DNA of 64,000 nt from positions 3,220,828-3,284,827 of the forward strand of contig ML664174.1 of the NCBI GenBank assembly GCA_007570785.1, in the 5' to 3' direction. Shown here piece after piece: positions 46,340 to 58,305 of the stretch. The notes under the pieces were generated by a model. The model was given only the letters and a program-made list of their open reading frames with translations, was not told the origin of the DNA and did no database searches. The first letter of the stretch is position 1; every line of letters starts with the position of its first letter. The position numbers and the translations under genes are program-made. Source of the DNA: Antilocapra americana (lineage: Eukaryota; Chordata; Mammalia; Artiodactyla; Antilocapridae).

Positions 46340-48188
46340 AGACTAATTTAAAATCAGAGGCAACTTATAGAATGAGAGAAAGTGTTTGCAAACCACATGT
46401 TTTGGATATTAATTCCTTATCAGATATATGGTTTACAAATACTTTCTCCCATTCTATAAGTTGCCTTTTCATTTTGTTGGGTGTTTACTGGTACCCCACA
46501 TTCCATGGGCTCTTCCCTCTCTTTTTCATTTTTTTGTCTTTCTGTTCCTCTTAACTGGGTGATTTTAAATGACCTACCATTTACTTTGCAGATAGTTTCT
46601 TTTGCTTGATCAAGTATGCTACCGATGCTCTCTTTGGTACTTGTTATTTCATTCATTGTATCCCTCAACTCCAGAATTTCTGTTTGTTTCTTCTTCATGA
46701 TTCTATCTCTTTGCTGAACTTTTTATTTTGTCCTTATATTGTTTTCTTGATTTCATTGAGTTGTCTATGTTGTCTTATAGTTCACTGAGCTTCCTGAAAA
46801 CAATTCTTTTGAATTATTTGTCTAGCGGTATGTAGATCTTCATTTCTTGGGAATCATTTACTGGAATATTATTGTGTTCCCCTGGTGGTATTACCTTGAT
46901 TTTTCAGATTTCTTGTATCCTTGTGTTAATGTGTGCATTGAATGTAGCACTTACTTCTACCAGGCTCTGTGGACTGGTTTCAATGGGGAAAGACTTTGCT
47001 GATGGGGATGGGCATGGGCACTGGCTGGGTGGGATGTGGCAGCTGCTGCTCCAGGGAGGGCACAGGGCTATAGTCTCTGTGCTCGTCCATCAGCTGAGGT
47101 CAGCCTTTGCAAAGATTGCAGGGATCCTCTGCAGTCAATGTGGTAAGTGGTCACAGCAGTAGTGAAGGCTGTTGGGGTCTATCATGGCAAAGGCTTCTGG
47201 GCTTTTCTGGGTCTCTCCCCTCCCACAAAGACAGTTATGGCCAAGGAATGTATCTTGGTACCAAGTCTGGCTTTTGGATGTACTCCTGGTGGTGGTGGCA
47301 TCAAGTACTCACAGAGTGGCTATGAAGACAGAATCCAGGGCACAGGTGTGAGCAGAGTGACCACGGCTCTGTGGTCCAGGGTGCAGACACACCTGTTCCA
47401 GCGGTGCCCTAGTTTCCATAGAAACTGCTCACAGTTTCTCAGTGCTCACAGAGGGGCCGCAAGTTGGGGTCCAGAACTAATGCAAGGCACAGGCCAGTCC
47501 ACAGTGACAGCAGCTCTGGTGACTGAGCACAGGTGTACAGAGCAGCCACGGCTCCTGAGTCCAGGGCGTATATGAGGTTGGGAGGTGGCTGTCAGCCCTG
47601 ATCCCGGGATGGACAACAGTGGCTCCTTCTTGTGACAGGCGCACAGTAGCAACTCCCTCTCGGGGGCGGGGGGGGGTCCATGCCTGCGATGACTGTTGGT
47701 TACCTAGAAAAGTGGAGGTTATAGTAAAGAGTCCTCTGTGGAACAGGCCACTGGGGTCTGTGCCAACAGACACGGTGGGGGTCCTTCCTCTGCAGTGAAA
47801 GCTACAGGGAGTCTGTTGCTGTTGCTGGGGCTATTGAAGCCTCTAGCAGCAAAGGATGCTGGGGTCCATCACAGAGTGGAGCAGGCCACTAAGAACCAGC
47901 ATGTCTGTGGGTATCACTAATAGCCTCCAGGCTGCTTCTTTGTTCTTGACCATCTCCAGACATCTCAGCTATGCAAATCTCCCCAACAATCCTTTCTGTG
48001 CAGTTATTCTTCCTGTATTGTTGATGATGATGGTGTGATGTTATTGATGTTCCATTGTGTCGCCACATGTTCTTAATTGCACTTGAGCCCACCCAGTGCT
48101 ATTTTTATTCTTAGATATCTGTCTAACTATGATTTTATATGGGAGGACCGAAGGCTGAGATCTTCTACTCCACCATCTTGTGATGACA
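46340..48188 (-). mobile_element. Rearranged old L1, antisense, with internal deletion and foldback
   Basis: On the minus strand the L1 starts near 48,188 ('cacaagatggtggagtag', a typical L1 beginning). It runs through a G-rich 5' UTR and an ORF1 coiled-coil piece (about 46,700-46,510: 'ELRDTMNEITSTKESIGSIL'), then jumps to a late ORF2 piece ('YRMGESICKPYI', about 46,490-46,399). It next turns back on itself as a 40-base inverted copy. ORF1's end and most of ORF2 are missing. Confidence 0.65.
46359..46465. repeat. 40-bp inverted repeat (hairpin) within the L1
   Basis: Arms 46,359-46,398 and 46,426-46,465 are reverse complements with 4 mismatches, separated by 27 bases. Both arms are the same L1 ORF2 segment. 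Confidence 0.92.
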
Positions 48189-48300
48189 CATTTCTAGATA
48201 ACAGTGATTTTTTTTTAAAGCTCCCAGGTAATAGTGGTGTGGTGGTAATGTTTAACAACAAGCTCTCCAATAGAAAAAAGTTACTATACATATACTTACA

Positions 48301-48518
48301 TATGTGTGTGTGCGCTCAGTCATGCCCAACTCTTTGTGACCCCACGGTCTATGGCCTGCCAGGCTCCTCTGTCCATGGAATTTTCCAGGCAAGAATACTG
48401 GAGTGGGTTACCATTTCCACCTCCAGGGGATCTTCCCAACCCAGGGATAGAACCCACATTTCTTGTGTCTGCTGCATTGGCATGCAGATTCTTTACTAAC
48501 TGCACCACCTGGGAAGCT
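48301..48518 (-). mobile_element. Bov-tA SINE, antisense
   Basis: gtgtgtg head, 'gcgctcagtcatgcccaac', ending 'gcaccacctgggaagc'. Confidence 0.9.
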
Positions 48519-49182
48519 TATAAATTTTAGTGACATAAACATGTCTAGCACACAACTTACATATAAAAATAAAACACAATACTCTGTTTTACTTAGCCTT
48601 TGATTCTCACAAAATGCTTTAATTTATTTTTATTGAACTCTTGTATTCAGCAAATTGTGTTTGCTACAATTGACAAATGAGTGTAGTTCGGACATGAATG
48701 TTGATTAATATTTTCATTCATTCTAATGAGGAAAGTGAAACATGTAGATGTCGGTCAGAATTTTCCTCAATTGTCAATAATATGAGTAACTTCTTTAATC
48801 AGATAATAATTTGGAATGTTGGAGGAATGTACAATTTTTTGTATTATTCACAATGTAACAGATATAAACAGGACATACCTTTACGTGTAATCTGTATTAT
48901 TGACATTTTTTCCTTAAGTCTAGACAATCAACATGAAGGTAGATCAAGCACTGATGATAGTATTTGTTCAGGTAACAGTGTGACATCACTGAGCACAGAA
49001 GTTGGGAAGCAATGAGTGGTTGCAAACAATTATGTAGTACTTCCAACCTACAAATAGGTTCAGTAGGTACCATACAATAGGTACAGTAGATACAAATAGG
49101 CTTAAGAGCATAGAGAAGAGTAAAATAATTAGGAAGTGATGGGCTTTATTTTCAATATAATGTCATTAATTATACTTTCATG
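48519..49182. other. Repeat-free AT-rich stretch
   Basis: About 660 bases with no repeat signature. It holds several attgt/acaat pairs ('caattgacaaatg', 'attgtcaataat', 'attattgacat') that resemble HMG-box (SOX) sites, but such motifs are common in AT-rich DNA. Confidence 0.4.
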
Positions 49183-49194
49183 TAATTAATTTTT

Positions 49195-49509
49195 CAAATT
49201 TATTTGTCTATTTTTGGCTGCACTGAGTCTTTATTGCATCGCATGGGCTCTCTCTAGCTGTGGCAAGCAGGTGCTACTCTCCAGCTGCGGCGCATGGGCT
49301 GCTTCTCACTGTGGTGGCTTCTCTTGTTGCTGAGCCAGGCTATTGGCACCGGGGCTTCAGTAGTTGCAGCGTGCAAGCTCAGTCATTGTGGTGCACAGGG
49401 CTTGTTGCTCCAGAGCATGAGGGATCTTCCCAGACCAGGGATTGAATTTGTGTCTTCTGCATTGGCAGGCAGCTTATTAACCACTGGACCACCAGGGAAG
49501 TTCGCCATA
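49195..49509 (-). mobile_element. CHR-type SINE, antisense, 12-bp duplication
   Basis: 'tttttggctgcactgagtc' to 'ggaccaccagggaag'. 'taattaattttt' at 49,183-49,194 and 49,510-49,521. Confidence 0.9.
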
Positions 49510-49521
49510 TAATTAATTTTT

Positions 49522-50045
49522 AATAATGGGTGTATTCAACAAGCGGCTCACACAATTTCTGAAATTTTCTGAACTGGTTTTCGTGAGCTAGTATACACCA
49601 ACTCTAAAGCATCACTTCTCCCACATGGGTCCAATACGCTGCCAGGATTGGAAGCCCTAACATAGAGGAAAATGGGACATGCTGTTGCTCGGAGTTGACT
49701 CGGCTTTATTTGCCTCTCCTTCTTGCATTTACTTTTAAGCTAGAAAAGCTTCTGTGGCTATGCAGAGGGGCAGGTTCCACATTCAAGGATATCTGCCCCA
49801 AAAGGGCCCCTACTTTGGACATGCAGCCCAGAGGTGAGAGTGTTCAGAGCTGTCCATGCCCCTGGATGGGACAGGAGGGCATGCTTCACCAGGAACTAGA
49901 GAAACCATTCGGTTAGCAGAGCAAAACATGCTCTCTTCCAAGGGGGCCCTCTCCACGTTAACTCAAAACATAACTCATCCTAGAGGATGGTGGCTCTTCC
50001 TCTGCAGATGCCTACTGTCTACATACTAGGTGTTGTGAAGAGCAC
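49522..50045. other. Unassigned stretch
   Basis: About 520 bases, nothing recognised. Confidence 0.5.
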
Positions 50046-50049
50046 CCAG

Positions 50050-50225
50050 CAAAGAATCTGAAAATCTGCCTTCCAGGCCTCTGCTATTTCTCACCAGTAT
50101 TTTGCACAACTAACCCCACAGAGCCTCTGTCTCCTTTTCCATCTACAGGATGGGATAGTTCCTGCTCTGTGTGCTTCTTAGGGTTGCTGAAAGGCTCAAA
50201 ATTAAGTCTATTTGCAAGTGATCTA
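50050..50225 (+). mobile_element. MIR SINE relic
   Basis: 'gaatctgaaaatctgccttcc... gcacaactaacc... cagagcctctgtctcc... ctacaggatgggatag... ttagggttgctgaaagg'. Confidence 0.6.
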
Positions 50226-50482
50226 TAACTATCACAAAATTTAACATTTCTCTAGAAGCTGCGGCGAGTACCTCTGAGTCTCCTAGTCATTATCAAGGAG
50301 CTGAATCACCCACCCAGTAATTAAGTGTGGGCTTTGTAAATTTGATTTTAGGTTGTATCATGATGTATTCAACACATACTCAACTAAAGGTTATTTGAGT
50401 TGCTTCTGGTCTTTTGGTCTTACAAACAACACTAAGTGTCTTTAGATACATCTTTAAATGTGTGTGTATATATACTTCTATA

Positions 50483-51709
50483 TCAGTTCAGTTCAATCGC
50501 TCAGTCATGTCCGACTCTTTGCGACCCCATGAACCGCAGCACGCCAGGCCTCCTTATCCATCACCAACTCCCAGAGTCCACCCAAACCCATATCCATCGA
50601 ATCGGTGATGCCATCCAGCCATCTCATCCTCTGTCTTCCCCTTCTCCTCCTGCCCCCAATGCTTCCTAGCATCAGGGTCTTTTCCAATGAGTCAATTCTT
50701 CTAATGAGGTGGCCAAAGTATTGGCGTTTCAGCTTCAACATCAGTCCTTCCAATGAACACCCAGGACTGATCTCCTTTAGGATGGACTGGTTGGATCTCC
50801 TTGCAGTCCAAAGGACTCTCAAGAGTCTTCTTCAACACCATAGTTCAAAAGCATCAATTCTTCAGCGCTCAGCCTTTTTCACTGTCCAGCTCTCACAACC
50901 ATACATGACTACTGGAAAAACCATAGCCTTGACTAGACGAATCTTTGTTGGAAAAGTAATGTCTCTGCTTTTCAATGTTGGCCGTAACTTTCCTTCCAAG
51001 GAGTAAGCGTCTTTTGATTTCATGGCTGCAATCACCACCTGCAGTGATTTTGGAGCCCAAAAAAATAAAGTCTGACACTGTTTCCACTGTTTCCCCATCT
51101 ATTTCCCATAAAGTGATGGGACCAGATGCCATGATCTTAATTTTCTTAATGTTGAGCCTTAAGCCAGCTTTTTCACTCTCCTCTTTCACTTTCATCAAGA
51201 GGCTCTTTAGTTCCTCTTCACTTTCTGCCATAAGGGTGGTGTCATCTGCATACCTGAGGTTATTGATATTTCTCCCGGCAATCTTGATTCCAGCTTGTGC
51301 TTCTTCCAGCCCAGCATTTCTCATGATGTACTCTGCATATAAGGTGAATGAGCAGGGTGACAATATATAGCCTTGACGTACTCCTTTTCCTATTTGGAAC
51401 CAGTCTGTTTTTCCATGTCCAGTTCTAACTGTTGCTTCCTGACCTGCATACAGGTTTCTCAAGAGACGGGTCAGATGGTCTGGTATTCCCATCTCTTTCA
51501 GAATTTTCCACAGTTTATTGTGATCCACACAGTCAAAAGCTTTGGCATAGTCAATAAAGCAGAAGTAGATGTTTTTGTGGAACTCTCTTGCTTTTTTGAT
51601 AATCCAGCAGATGTTAGCAATTTGATCTCTGGTTCCTCTGCCTTTTCTATAACCAGTTTAAACATCTGCAAGTTTATGTTTCATGTATTGCTGAAGCCTC
51701 GCTTGGAGA
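50483..51709 (-). mobile_element. BovB LINE, 1.2-kb 3' part, antisense
   Basis: The longest BovB in the window. On the minus strand it covers the reverse-transcriptase core and the C-terminal part, down to the 'gactgaactga' end at 50,483. The right end at about 51,709 is abrupt ('gcttggaga') and passes into AT-rich sequence, so it is 5'-truncated. Confidence 0.94.
50893..51528 (-). pseudogene. BovB reverse-transcriptase pseudogene fragment
   Basis: An open 211-codon frame showing 'MGIPDHLTRLLRNLYAGQEA', 'GKGVRQGYILSPCS', the catalytic 'RYADD' at residues 92-96, then 'AESEEELKSLLMKVKEESE' and 'LGSKITAGGDCSHEIKRRLL'. In RTE elements this enzyme copies the element's RNA at the target site. After 'LLLGRKV' about 11 bases are missing near 50,985 and the frame shifts. 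The rest of the protein continues in other frames ('MVFPVVMYGCESWTVKKAE'; '[19 protein letters not shown]' at 50,505-50,822). The N-terminal endonuclease is absent. Not functional. Confidence 0.9.
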
Positions 51710-51721
51710 TAATAGTATAAT

Positions 51722-51790
51722 TATCTATAGTTATATATATATAATTATATATATATAATGTTATATACATATATAAATTCATATGTATAC
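51722..51790. repeat. AT-rich (TA)n-like tract
   Basis: Alternating ta runs with short interruptions immediately beyond the BovB 5' truncation point. Confidence 0.85.
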
Positions 51791-52144
51791 AATAAAATCC
51801 TAGAATGAAACTGCTGGGCCAAAGGGAATGTACATTTAAAATCCTCATGGTTATAGCCAAGCTGTCCTCTTAAAAAGCTTCACTAGTTTATACCCTACTC
51901 ACCCCCCCCCAATAAATATGCCCATGCTTGTTCCCTGCATTCGTTTCATTGTGATGTCCTTAAAATTTTACACCTCTTTCATGTCCTTCAAATTTACTGG
52001 TATTAATTTTTTGGTGACCTGACAGTTAATGGGTCATGAACAGTTCATTTTTTTGGATTGTTTGCCAATTTTTCTTTTGGATTATTGAGATTTTACTTAT
52101 AAGTTTTTAATAGCACTTTGTTATTAAAACTGGGCCTTTGTTAT

Positions 52145-52390
52145 AAAGGACAGAAAGTGTAGGCTTTGGAGTTAGAGGAGTTAAAAGTATAGAATCTCCT
52201 CCACTGACCCCTAGAAAATACTGAACAAGCTTTTGTTGAGAGAATAGCTATGTTCCTTTGGGCAAGTTACACAATTCTCAGAGCTTTCACTTCCTCATCA
52301 TAAAATGGAGATGAGTAAGTTTGTCATTTTAATTTTTTGAGAATTAAATGATATATAATAACAATATATGAGAAACAGTAAGTATTAAAA
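52145..52390 (+). mobile_element. MIR SINE relic
   Basis: 'gtgtaggctttggagttag', 'gggcaagttacacaattctc', 'cttcctcatcataaaatgg', 'gaattaaatgatatataat', ending before an A run (about 52,388-52,401). Confidence 0.7.
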
Positions 52391-52401
52391 AAAAAAAAAA
52401 C

Positions 52402-53680
52402 CAACAGTGAAGATGCTCACCTCTGCCTTTCTGAGTCTCCATTAGGCCAGTTGAGAGTGAGTTTCTAGAACTGGTCCCTGTTTCTATAGCAGTCTCCACC
52501 ACCACCCAGAAACATTTTAGGTGGCTTCTGGCTTCTGATTTGTCACTGCTTGGAAGTCAGTGGCCACATACCTTCCTCCTGCTCCAGGGCTACCTGGGGA
52601 TTACTGACCACAGATTAACAATTTCTAGCTAGTTCATCTTTCTGCAGCCTGGAACCCACTGCTCCACAGTCCATTTCCTCCTAATTTTTCAATTGCAAAA
52701 GTGTGATCATTCAGCATGGTCATTGCTGAGGGCCTTGCACTTGGAGATAATCTAGTTAATAACCAAGATACAGTTCACTTCATTCTCATTGTTTGTACTG
52801 TGGGTCTAAATATATATAAAAATGTCAGATTTCCTCTGGCCTTCCAGACCTTTGAGGTTTTAATTATATCCACTCTTTGGCTTCCTTTTTCCTTCTTTGA
52901 AATCTCCCATGGTTTTGTGTGTGTGTTATTTATTTTTTTTTTTTTGTCATTTTTGTTTCCTCCTTTTCCTCTCTTTTAGAATAACTGCTCACCTTGAACC
53001 CTAGATTTCAGTCACTTCAGCGTGTACCTCCCTCATCACCTGCAAGACCCACGGCAAGACTAGCCCCTGGAGGGTTGACGGTCTCTACTGGCTTCGTCCA
53101 GAGAGGCAGCCTCATGCATCTGGGTGCCCTTCTAGCTTGAAACAATTTCCGTATGTTGAGTCAAAGTCAGCTTTTCTATAACTTAGCCCATAAGTCCTCG
53201 TTTTTCCCACAGTAACAAGGCTGCCTCTTATAAAGTAGCATCTCCCAACGTTTTCTCATATAAAGAACTTCCTGAGGTGCTTGTCCTAAAAACGAAAGAA
53301 AAAGAAAACAATAACAAAACCAGATTTTCTAGCGCTGCTCCATACCCCACGTATCAAAGATCAGGAAAGAGCCTGGGGTTCCATGTTTTCAACAATCTCC
53401 TCGGGTGATTCTTTTGATGAAAAACACTTTTCTACAAGATTAAACTGCCTGTATTTGAAGGCTGTTAGTTTCTGTCTTAATTTTTTTTCTCTTTTCCAAA
53501 ATGAAATATCCTTTGTTCCTATAACTAAACCTTCTAAGAATCAAACCTTCTAAGAATCATTCGCGAGACCACCACCCAAGCTGTTTGTTCTGCAGGGCGA
53601 ACAACAGACCCTACTGATTTCCCTATTCAAATATGACAGCATGTGTGAAAACAATCTTCACTGACTAATGTATGTACTGT
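52402..53680. other. Unassigned stretch
   Basis: About 1.3 kb. Includes a T run near 52,933. No gene or clear repeat. Confidence 0.5.
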
Positions 53681-53684
53681 CTTG

Positions 53685-53775
53685 ACAAATGTTTGTTGAG
53701 CGCATGTTAATGACAGGCACTGCGGTGAATATAAAGAATAAGATAATCACAGCTCCTTTATTCCTAAAGTTTATA
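53685..53775 (+). mobile_element. L2-type 3' end relic
   Basis: 'aatgtttgttgagcgcatg', 'gacaggcactgcggtg', 'aagataatcacagctcc'. Confidence 0.55.
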
Positions 53776-53777
53776 GT

Positions 53778-53856
53778 AACAGAGAGAAGGATAAAGGAAG
53801 GAGGAAGAAATAAGGGAAAGAAGAAAGAAAGAAAGGAGAGAGAGAAGGGAAGAAGG
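53778..53856 (+). repeat. Polypurine (GA/GAAA) tract
   Basis: About 80 bases almost entirely A and G, with only two pyrimidines. Confidence 0.88.
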
Positions 53857-54355
53857 TGTCAATGAAAAATCCGTCAGTAGTCAATCTAAGAAAGAAATAG
53901 AAAATTTTATCCAAGTCAACCTGAGGATGATAACCTGGGAGACAGTCTTTCAAAAAGCTCTGAAGACTATTCCAACCCATTTGACAGCAAAGTACAGCTA
54001 TATACGTCTTCGAGACAAAGGGTCAGATGATGTATTGACAGTTTTCATAATTGAGGTCTGTATGTCCAAAGATTAAGAAGGAAGTTATCCTAAAGAGATC
54101 TGGTTAATGCAGATGCAACATACACACGGAAGGGGAGGGAGGAGGCCCAAACAAGCTGAGAAACACTGTATATTTAAGTTTTTCTTGTCTTGCCATAAAT
54201 TATGAATTTTATTTCATTAAAAGGAAAGAGGCAAAATACAAAATATATGAGGTACTATGAAAGGAAAAAGTATAGGGAAGGAAAAATAATTTTCCCTCTA
54301 CTCTTCTGAGTTCTTAGGTGAGACTCCTGTAGTAAAACACAGATTAAGAAGAGAA
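53857..54355. other. Unassigned stretch
   Basis: About 500 bases, nothing recognised. Confidence 0.5.
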
Positions 54356-54363
54356 AAATAGAG

Positions 54364-54552
54364 ACTTCCCTGGTGCTTCAGTGGCTAAGTTTCCACGCTC
54401 CCAATGCAAGGGGCCTGGGTTCGATCCCTGGTCAGGGAACTAGATTCTGCATGTTGCAAATAAGAGGTTGCATGCTGCACCTGAAGATCCTGCATGCTGC
54501 AACTAAGACCTGGAGAAGTCAAATAAATTTTTTTAATGAAATAAAAAATTTT
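54364..54552 (+). mobile_element. CHR-type SINE, 8-bp duplication
   Basis: 'acttccctggtgcttcagtgg', 'gggttcgatccctggtcagg', 'gcatgctgcaactaag' and an A/T tail. 'aaatagag' at 54,356-54,363 and 54,553-54,560. Confidence 0.88.
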
Positions 54553-54561
54553 AAATAGAGA

Positions 54562-55440
54562 AACAATCAAAAGTTTATTACCAGGTATATCTCCATGTAG
54601 ACAAGGGTGATACCCCAGGAGAACCGAGTAACTCCCCAAAATGACTTAAAATTCAGGATTGAAGAGCAGAATTAAATAGCATGTTAAGAGGGAGAGGGTA
54701 TATGTCAGCCTCTTAGGGGAGAGTGAATGGTTTTCAGGAAAGATGAAGGGCCCTTAGCAGGATGGATGTGAGGTATGATCATGTGCGACAAAGTCTGTCT
54801 GGGTGTGCAGTCCATCTCTAGTCTCCCCTCTGTGCTGAGAGTCACTCTTCCCCAGTTAATGAAGCCCCATTCCCACCCCAGGGAGATGATCTAGGACAAG
54901 TGAGTCCCTTTTGGAGGATCTGTCATTTGACAAATAAGGGGAGTTCTGAGAAAGTGTCTCCCTGTGTTGGCTGCTTTTCTGAAGTTTAAAGCTCAACATA
55001 ACCTACAGAGCCAAGTGGTCTATTTTGGCACAGCGTGTTCTGCTCCCCTTCACAAGCAAGGGGCTGGAATAGGATGGCCAAGGAAGGCATCTCAGATAAT
55101 GTGTTATTTACACTCAGACCTATAAAATGAGAAGGTTATTAATAAAGAATGCTGGGGCCAGAAAGAGCAGGGCAAAGGAAGTGTTTAGTGGACAAAACCC
55201 TTAGTGAGCAAGAACCTGGCGTGTTCTCAGGAGCCCCAAAAAATCAGCATGACTAGAGCACGGTGTGCAGGAGAAAGTCTTCAGGTGAGGCTGGAAAGTT
55301 AAACAAAGACTAGACCATCACTCGAGACTTAATCAATACAGAGGAATTTGGATTCTATTCTATATGAAATGTGAAACCACCAAAAATTTTTAAGCTGGGA
55401 ATGACAGTTTCTGGTTTTTATTCTAAGAAGATCATTCCTT
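54562..55440. other. Unassigned stretch with a possible old repeat
   Basis: 55,080-55,440 ('aaggcatctcagataatg', 'ctggcgtgttctcagg', 'tttggattctattct') resembles a common old mammalian repeat I cannot name. No gene. Confidence 0.4.
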
Positions 55441-55830
55441 AAACACTACTGTATATAGAATAGATGAACAAGGACTTACTCTATAAAACAGGCAACTGTA
55501 TTCAATATCTTGTAACAACCTATAATGGAAAAGAATCTAAAGATGATATACATAATTGAATCACTTTGCAGTACAGCTGATACTAACACAGCATTATAAA
55601 TCAACTTTACTTCAGATGGTAAAGAATCTTCCTGCAATGCAGGAGACCCAGGCTCAATCCCTGGGTTGGGAAGACCCCCTAGAGAATGGAATGGCTACCC
55701 ACTCTAGTACTCTTGCCTGGAGAATTCCATCGACAGAGGAGCCTGACAGGCTACAATCCATGGAGTCACAAACAGTCAGACATGACTGAGCAACTAACAC
55801 ATACTTCAGTTTAAAAAATAAAAAAAAGGA
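55441..55830 (+). mobile_element. L1 3' tail with nested SINE
   Basis: 'actgtattcaatatcttgtaac', 'cctataatggaaaagaatc', 'gaatcactttgcagtacagc', 'ttataaatcaactttactt' and, after the SINE, 'cagtttaaaaaataaaa'. Confidence 0.85.
55616..55801 (+). mobile_element. Bov-tA SINE nested in L1, 8-bp duplication
   Basis: 5'-truncated: starts 'atggtaaagaatcttcctgc' and ends 'gagcaactaacaca'. 'tacttcag' at 55,608-55,615 and 55,802-55,809. Confidence 0.88.
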
Positions 55831-56399
55831 ATTCTTTAGAACTCCTGATATAAACAAAGTTATGTAAATCAGTTTATTTTCATTTCTCCTGAAAAATATA
55901 CAAAAGCAAAAAGAAAATGAAAAAGAAAATCCACAAATTCGGTTTCAATTATACTAGGAGACAAATACAATTTACAGCCTTCAAAATATGCTAAAAGAGG
56001 CCCTCAAAGCACCTAATAGGAGAAAGTGAAGACAGGAAATATAGAGAATTGCAAGAGAGTTCAGTGGTATCATATCTCTGAAAATGTCATAAAATACTCT
56101 TTCTGAAAGTGATGGGTTCACCCGAGGTGCAAAACTCACTCTTCTTTACAATGAAAACTGAGATGAGCAGCGCTGGTGACAGGTGACCTCCTGGGTCTGG
56201 CTGCATCAGAGAAGCAGTGGAGATGGACTGTTCAAACAATCAACAGATGAGTCATATTTGCAGAAATTTGCAGCTGATAGCAGAGAACCTTCGAATTATG
56301 AAGCCTTAAAAGTTACTGTGGCCCTACCCCCAAAGAAATCTTCTGCAACGAGCTTCCTCCAAATACTTCTCACTCAAAGGTGAGTAATCTTAAAGAAGC
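55831..56399. other. Unassigned stretch
   Basis: About 570 A-rich bases, no recognised element. Confidence 0.45.
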
Positions 56400-58082
56400 T
56401 GACACAATATTGATGCAAAGATACCATAAGAAAAAGAATGGTGGCAAAGAGCAGTAAAACCTATCAACAAATATAATTGCTACCAGAAAAACTATTACAA
56501 TGAAATGGATGGAAATTTTGAGCAAATGTTTGCTAACAATTAAAACAACTTAATGAGGTAATTGCTTCTACAAAGGAAAATCCACAGAGCACAGGTGTAA
56601 GAAATCAAGGAAGAGTTAGCAAACATCAAGAGGGGATAAAACTTGAACTAGAATACCTCAATTTAAAAAAAAAAATGTACATCAACCATACTTCAATTAA
56701 AAAAAAAACAGCATGAACTATAAAAACTCAGGAAAACTAACATCACATTGTAAATCAATTTTACTTCCATTTTTTAAAAAAGAAAAACTCAAGAAAATAT
56801 AAAAGAAAAAAGCAACAAAATTTGGAAGGAGCACAGAGAACATAGACATTTCAGAAAAACATAATAAGAGACACAAGGTAGAAATAATAACAAAGATTGA
56901 AATGAAATAGCAACAAAATAATAGCTAAAAAGGATTAGAGAGAACAGTGATAAACATGGAGAATGGTTGAAAAAAACAACATAGCTTTAGTTGAAAGAAG
57001 GAAGAAAACCAAGACAATGAAAGATAAGAACATTCAAAGATAAAATTCAAGAAATTGATCCTTCTTAAATCTGCATGTTAAAATGATACACTGTATGTCA
57101 GGGAAACTCTTATTCTTAACGGTGTAAAAAGTATGCAATTAAAAAAATGGGAGAGAAAGGGGGAAAGTTGTTAGGGAATAGAATAAGTTCAGAGATGGTC
57201 TTATTTGTAAAAACAAGAGCCAAAGGTAGCATTTAAAATAAATTAATAAGTAATCAAAGTGTAAGTACATATAATGATTCAAAAAAAAACTGAAAAATAT
57301 TGGCAAAAATCAGGTGATAGAGAAAAAGGAAGAGAGAGGAAGTAAAAGGGTGTTAACTCTATCACTTCTCTCATCAAGAAATTAATGGATATTTTCTAAA
57401 GAAATGAACTAAGGGCACTAAAGGAAATTATAAGTTGTTATTTATTAAAAAAAAAACAAAAAATAGATTCCTTTCTATATATCGGAAGTACTATCGAGGG
57501 AACCATACGCAAAGAAAAATGGCTTTAAGTTTTTAAAATTTTTTCCAAATTCAGGAAACATAATATAAATTAAAATAGTAGAACTTAAACCAAACATATT
57601 TGTCACATTGATTAATACAAATGACTTAATTTATCTATTAAGATTAACAGATTTTCAGATTGGATCACAAAGCAAAAACTACCTCTATACAGCACACAAA
57701 GCACACACCTGAAAAAAGAGTTTTGCAGCAAAGGAAATGGAACTTTATGCTAAGACACTAAGACATATTAGGCAAACACAAATAAACCAAACAAAGCAGA
57801 GGTTGTGGTCTTAAACACAAGGTAAGCAAAAATGTAAGCCAAAAAGCACTAAGTAAAGCAAAGAATAAATAAGATATAAAGTACCTAAATAATTAATAAG
57901 ATATGTCTAAATTGATATATATCAAACTGTATCATAAAAATAATTTAAAATATGCCTTCTTTTCAAGACCTATAGAACTTTCACAAAAATTGATCATATA
58001 TTAATCCATAAAGGAAACCGCAATAAATTTCAAATAGTAGAAACAAGTACAAGCAATATTCTGGTCAAAAAATATACAAAGA
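56400..58082 (+). mobile_element. Degenerate HAL1/L1M-type LINE, sense
   Basis: A long A-rich region. The firm anchor is at about 57,974-58,045, which reads 'RTFTKIDHILIHKGNRNKF' as in the L1 endonuclease ('IDHIL..K...KF'). Upstream 'LTNTNDLIYLLRLTDFQIGS' (about 57,610) fits an earlier endonuclease-region segment. 56,655-56,785 holds short L1-tail-like pieces. Left boundary uncertain. Confidence 0.55.
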
Positions 58083-58084
58083 TA

Positions 58085-58305
58085 TATGAAGAAAATGTTT
58101 AAAAGTTACTAAAAGACTGCATTTAGGATGGATAAACAAGTTCCAGCTGTATAGCATAGGGAGCTAAAGTCAATATCCTGGGATAAACCATAATGGAAAA
58201 GAATATAAAAAAGAACGTATACATGCATATAACTGAGTCACTTTGCTGTACAGCAGAAATTAGCACATTGCAAATCAACTTTACCTCAATTTTTAAAAAT
58301 GTTAT
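58085..58305 (+). mobile_element. L1 3' tail
   Basis: 'aacaagttccagctgtatagc', 'gataaaccataatggaaaag', 'gagtcactttgctgtacagc', 'attgcaaatcaactttacc'. Confidence 0.85.

Larger units (their letters stand above)
50370..52130 (-). mobile_element. Old L1 3' region, antisense, split by BovB
   Basis: Left piece 'gagttgcttctggtcttttgg' and right piece 'gaaactgctgggccaaaggg' to 'gatgtccttaaaattttac' are consecutive parts of an antisense L1 ORF2/3' region when the BovB is removed. Confidence 0.6.
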
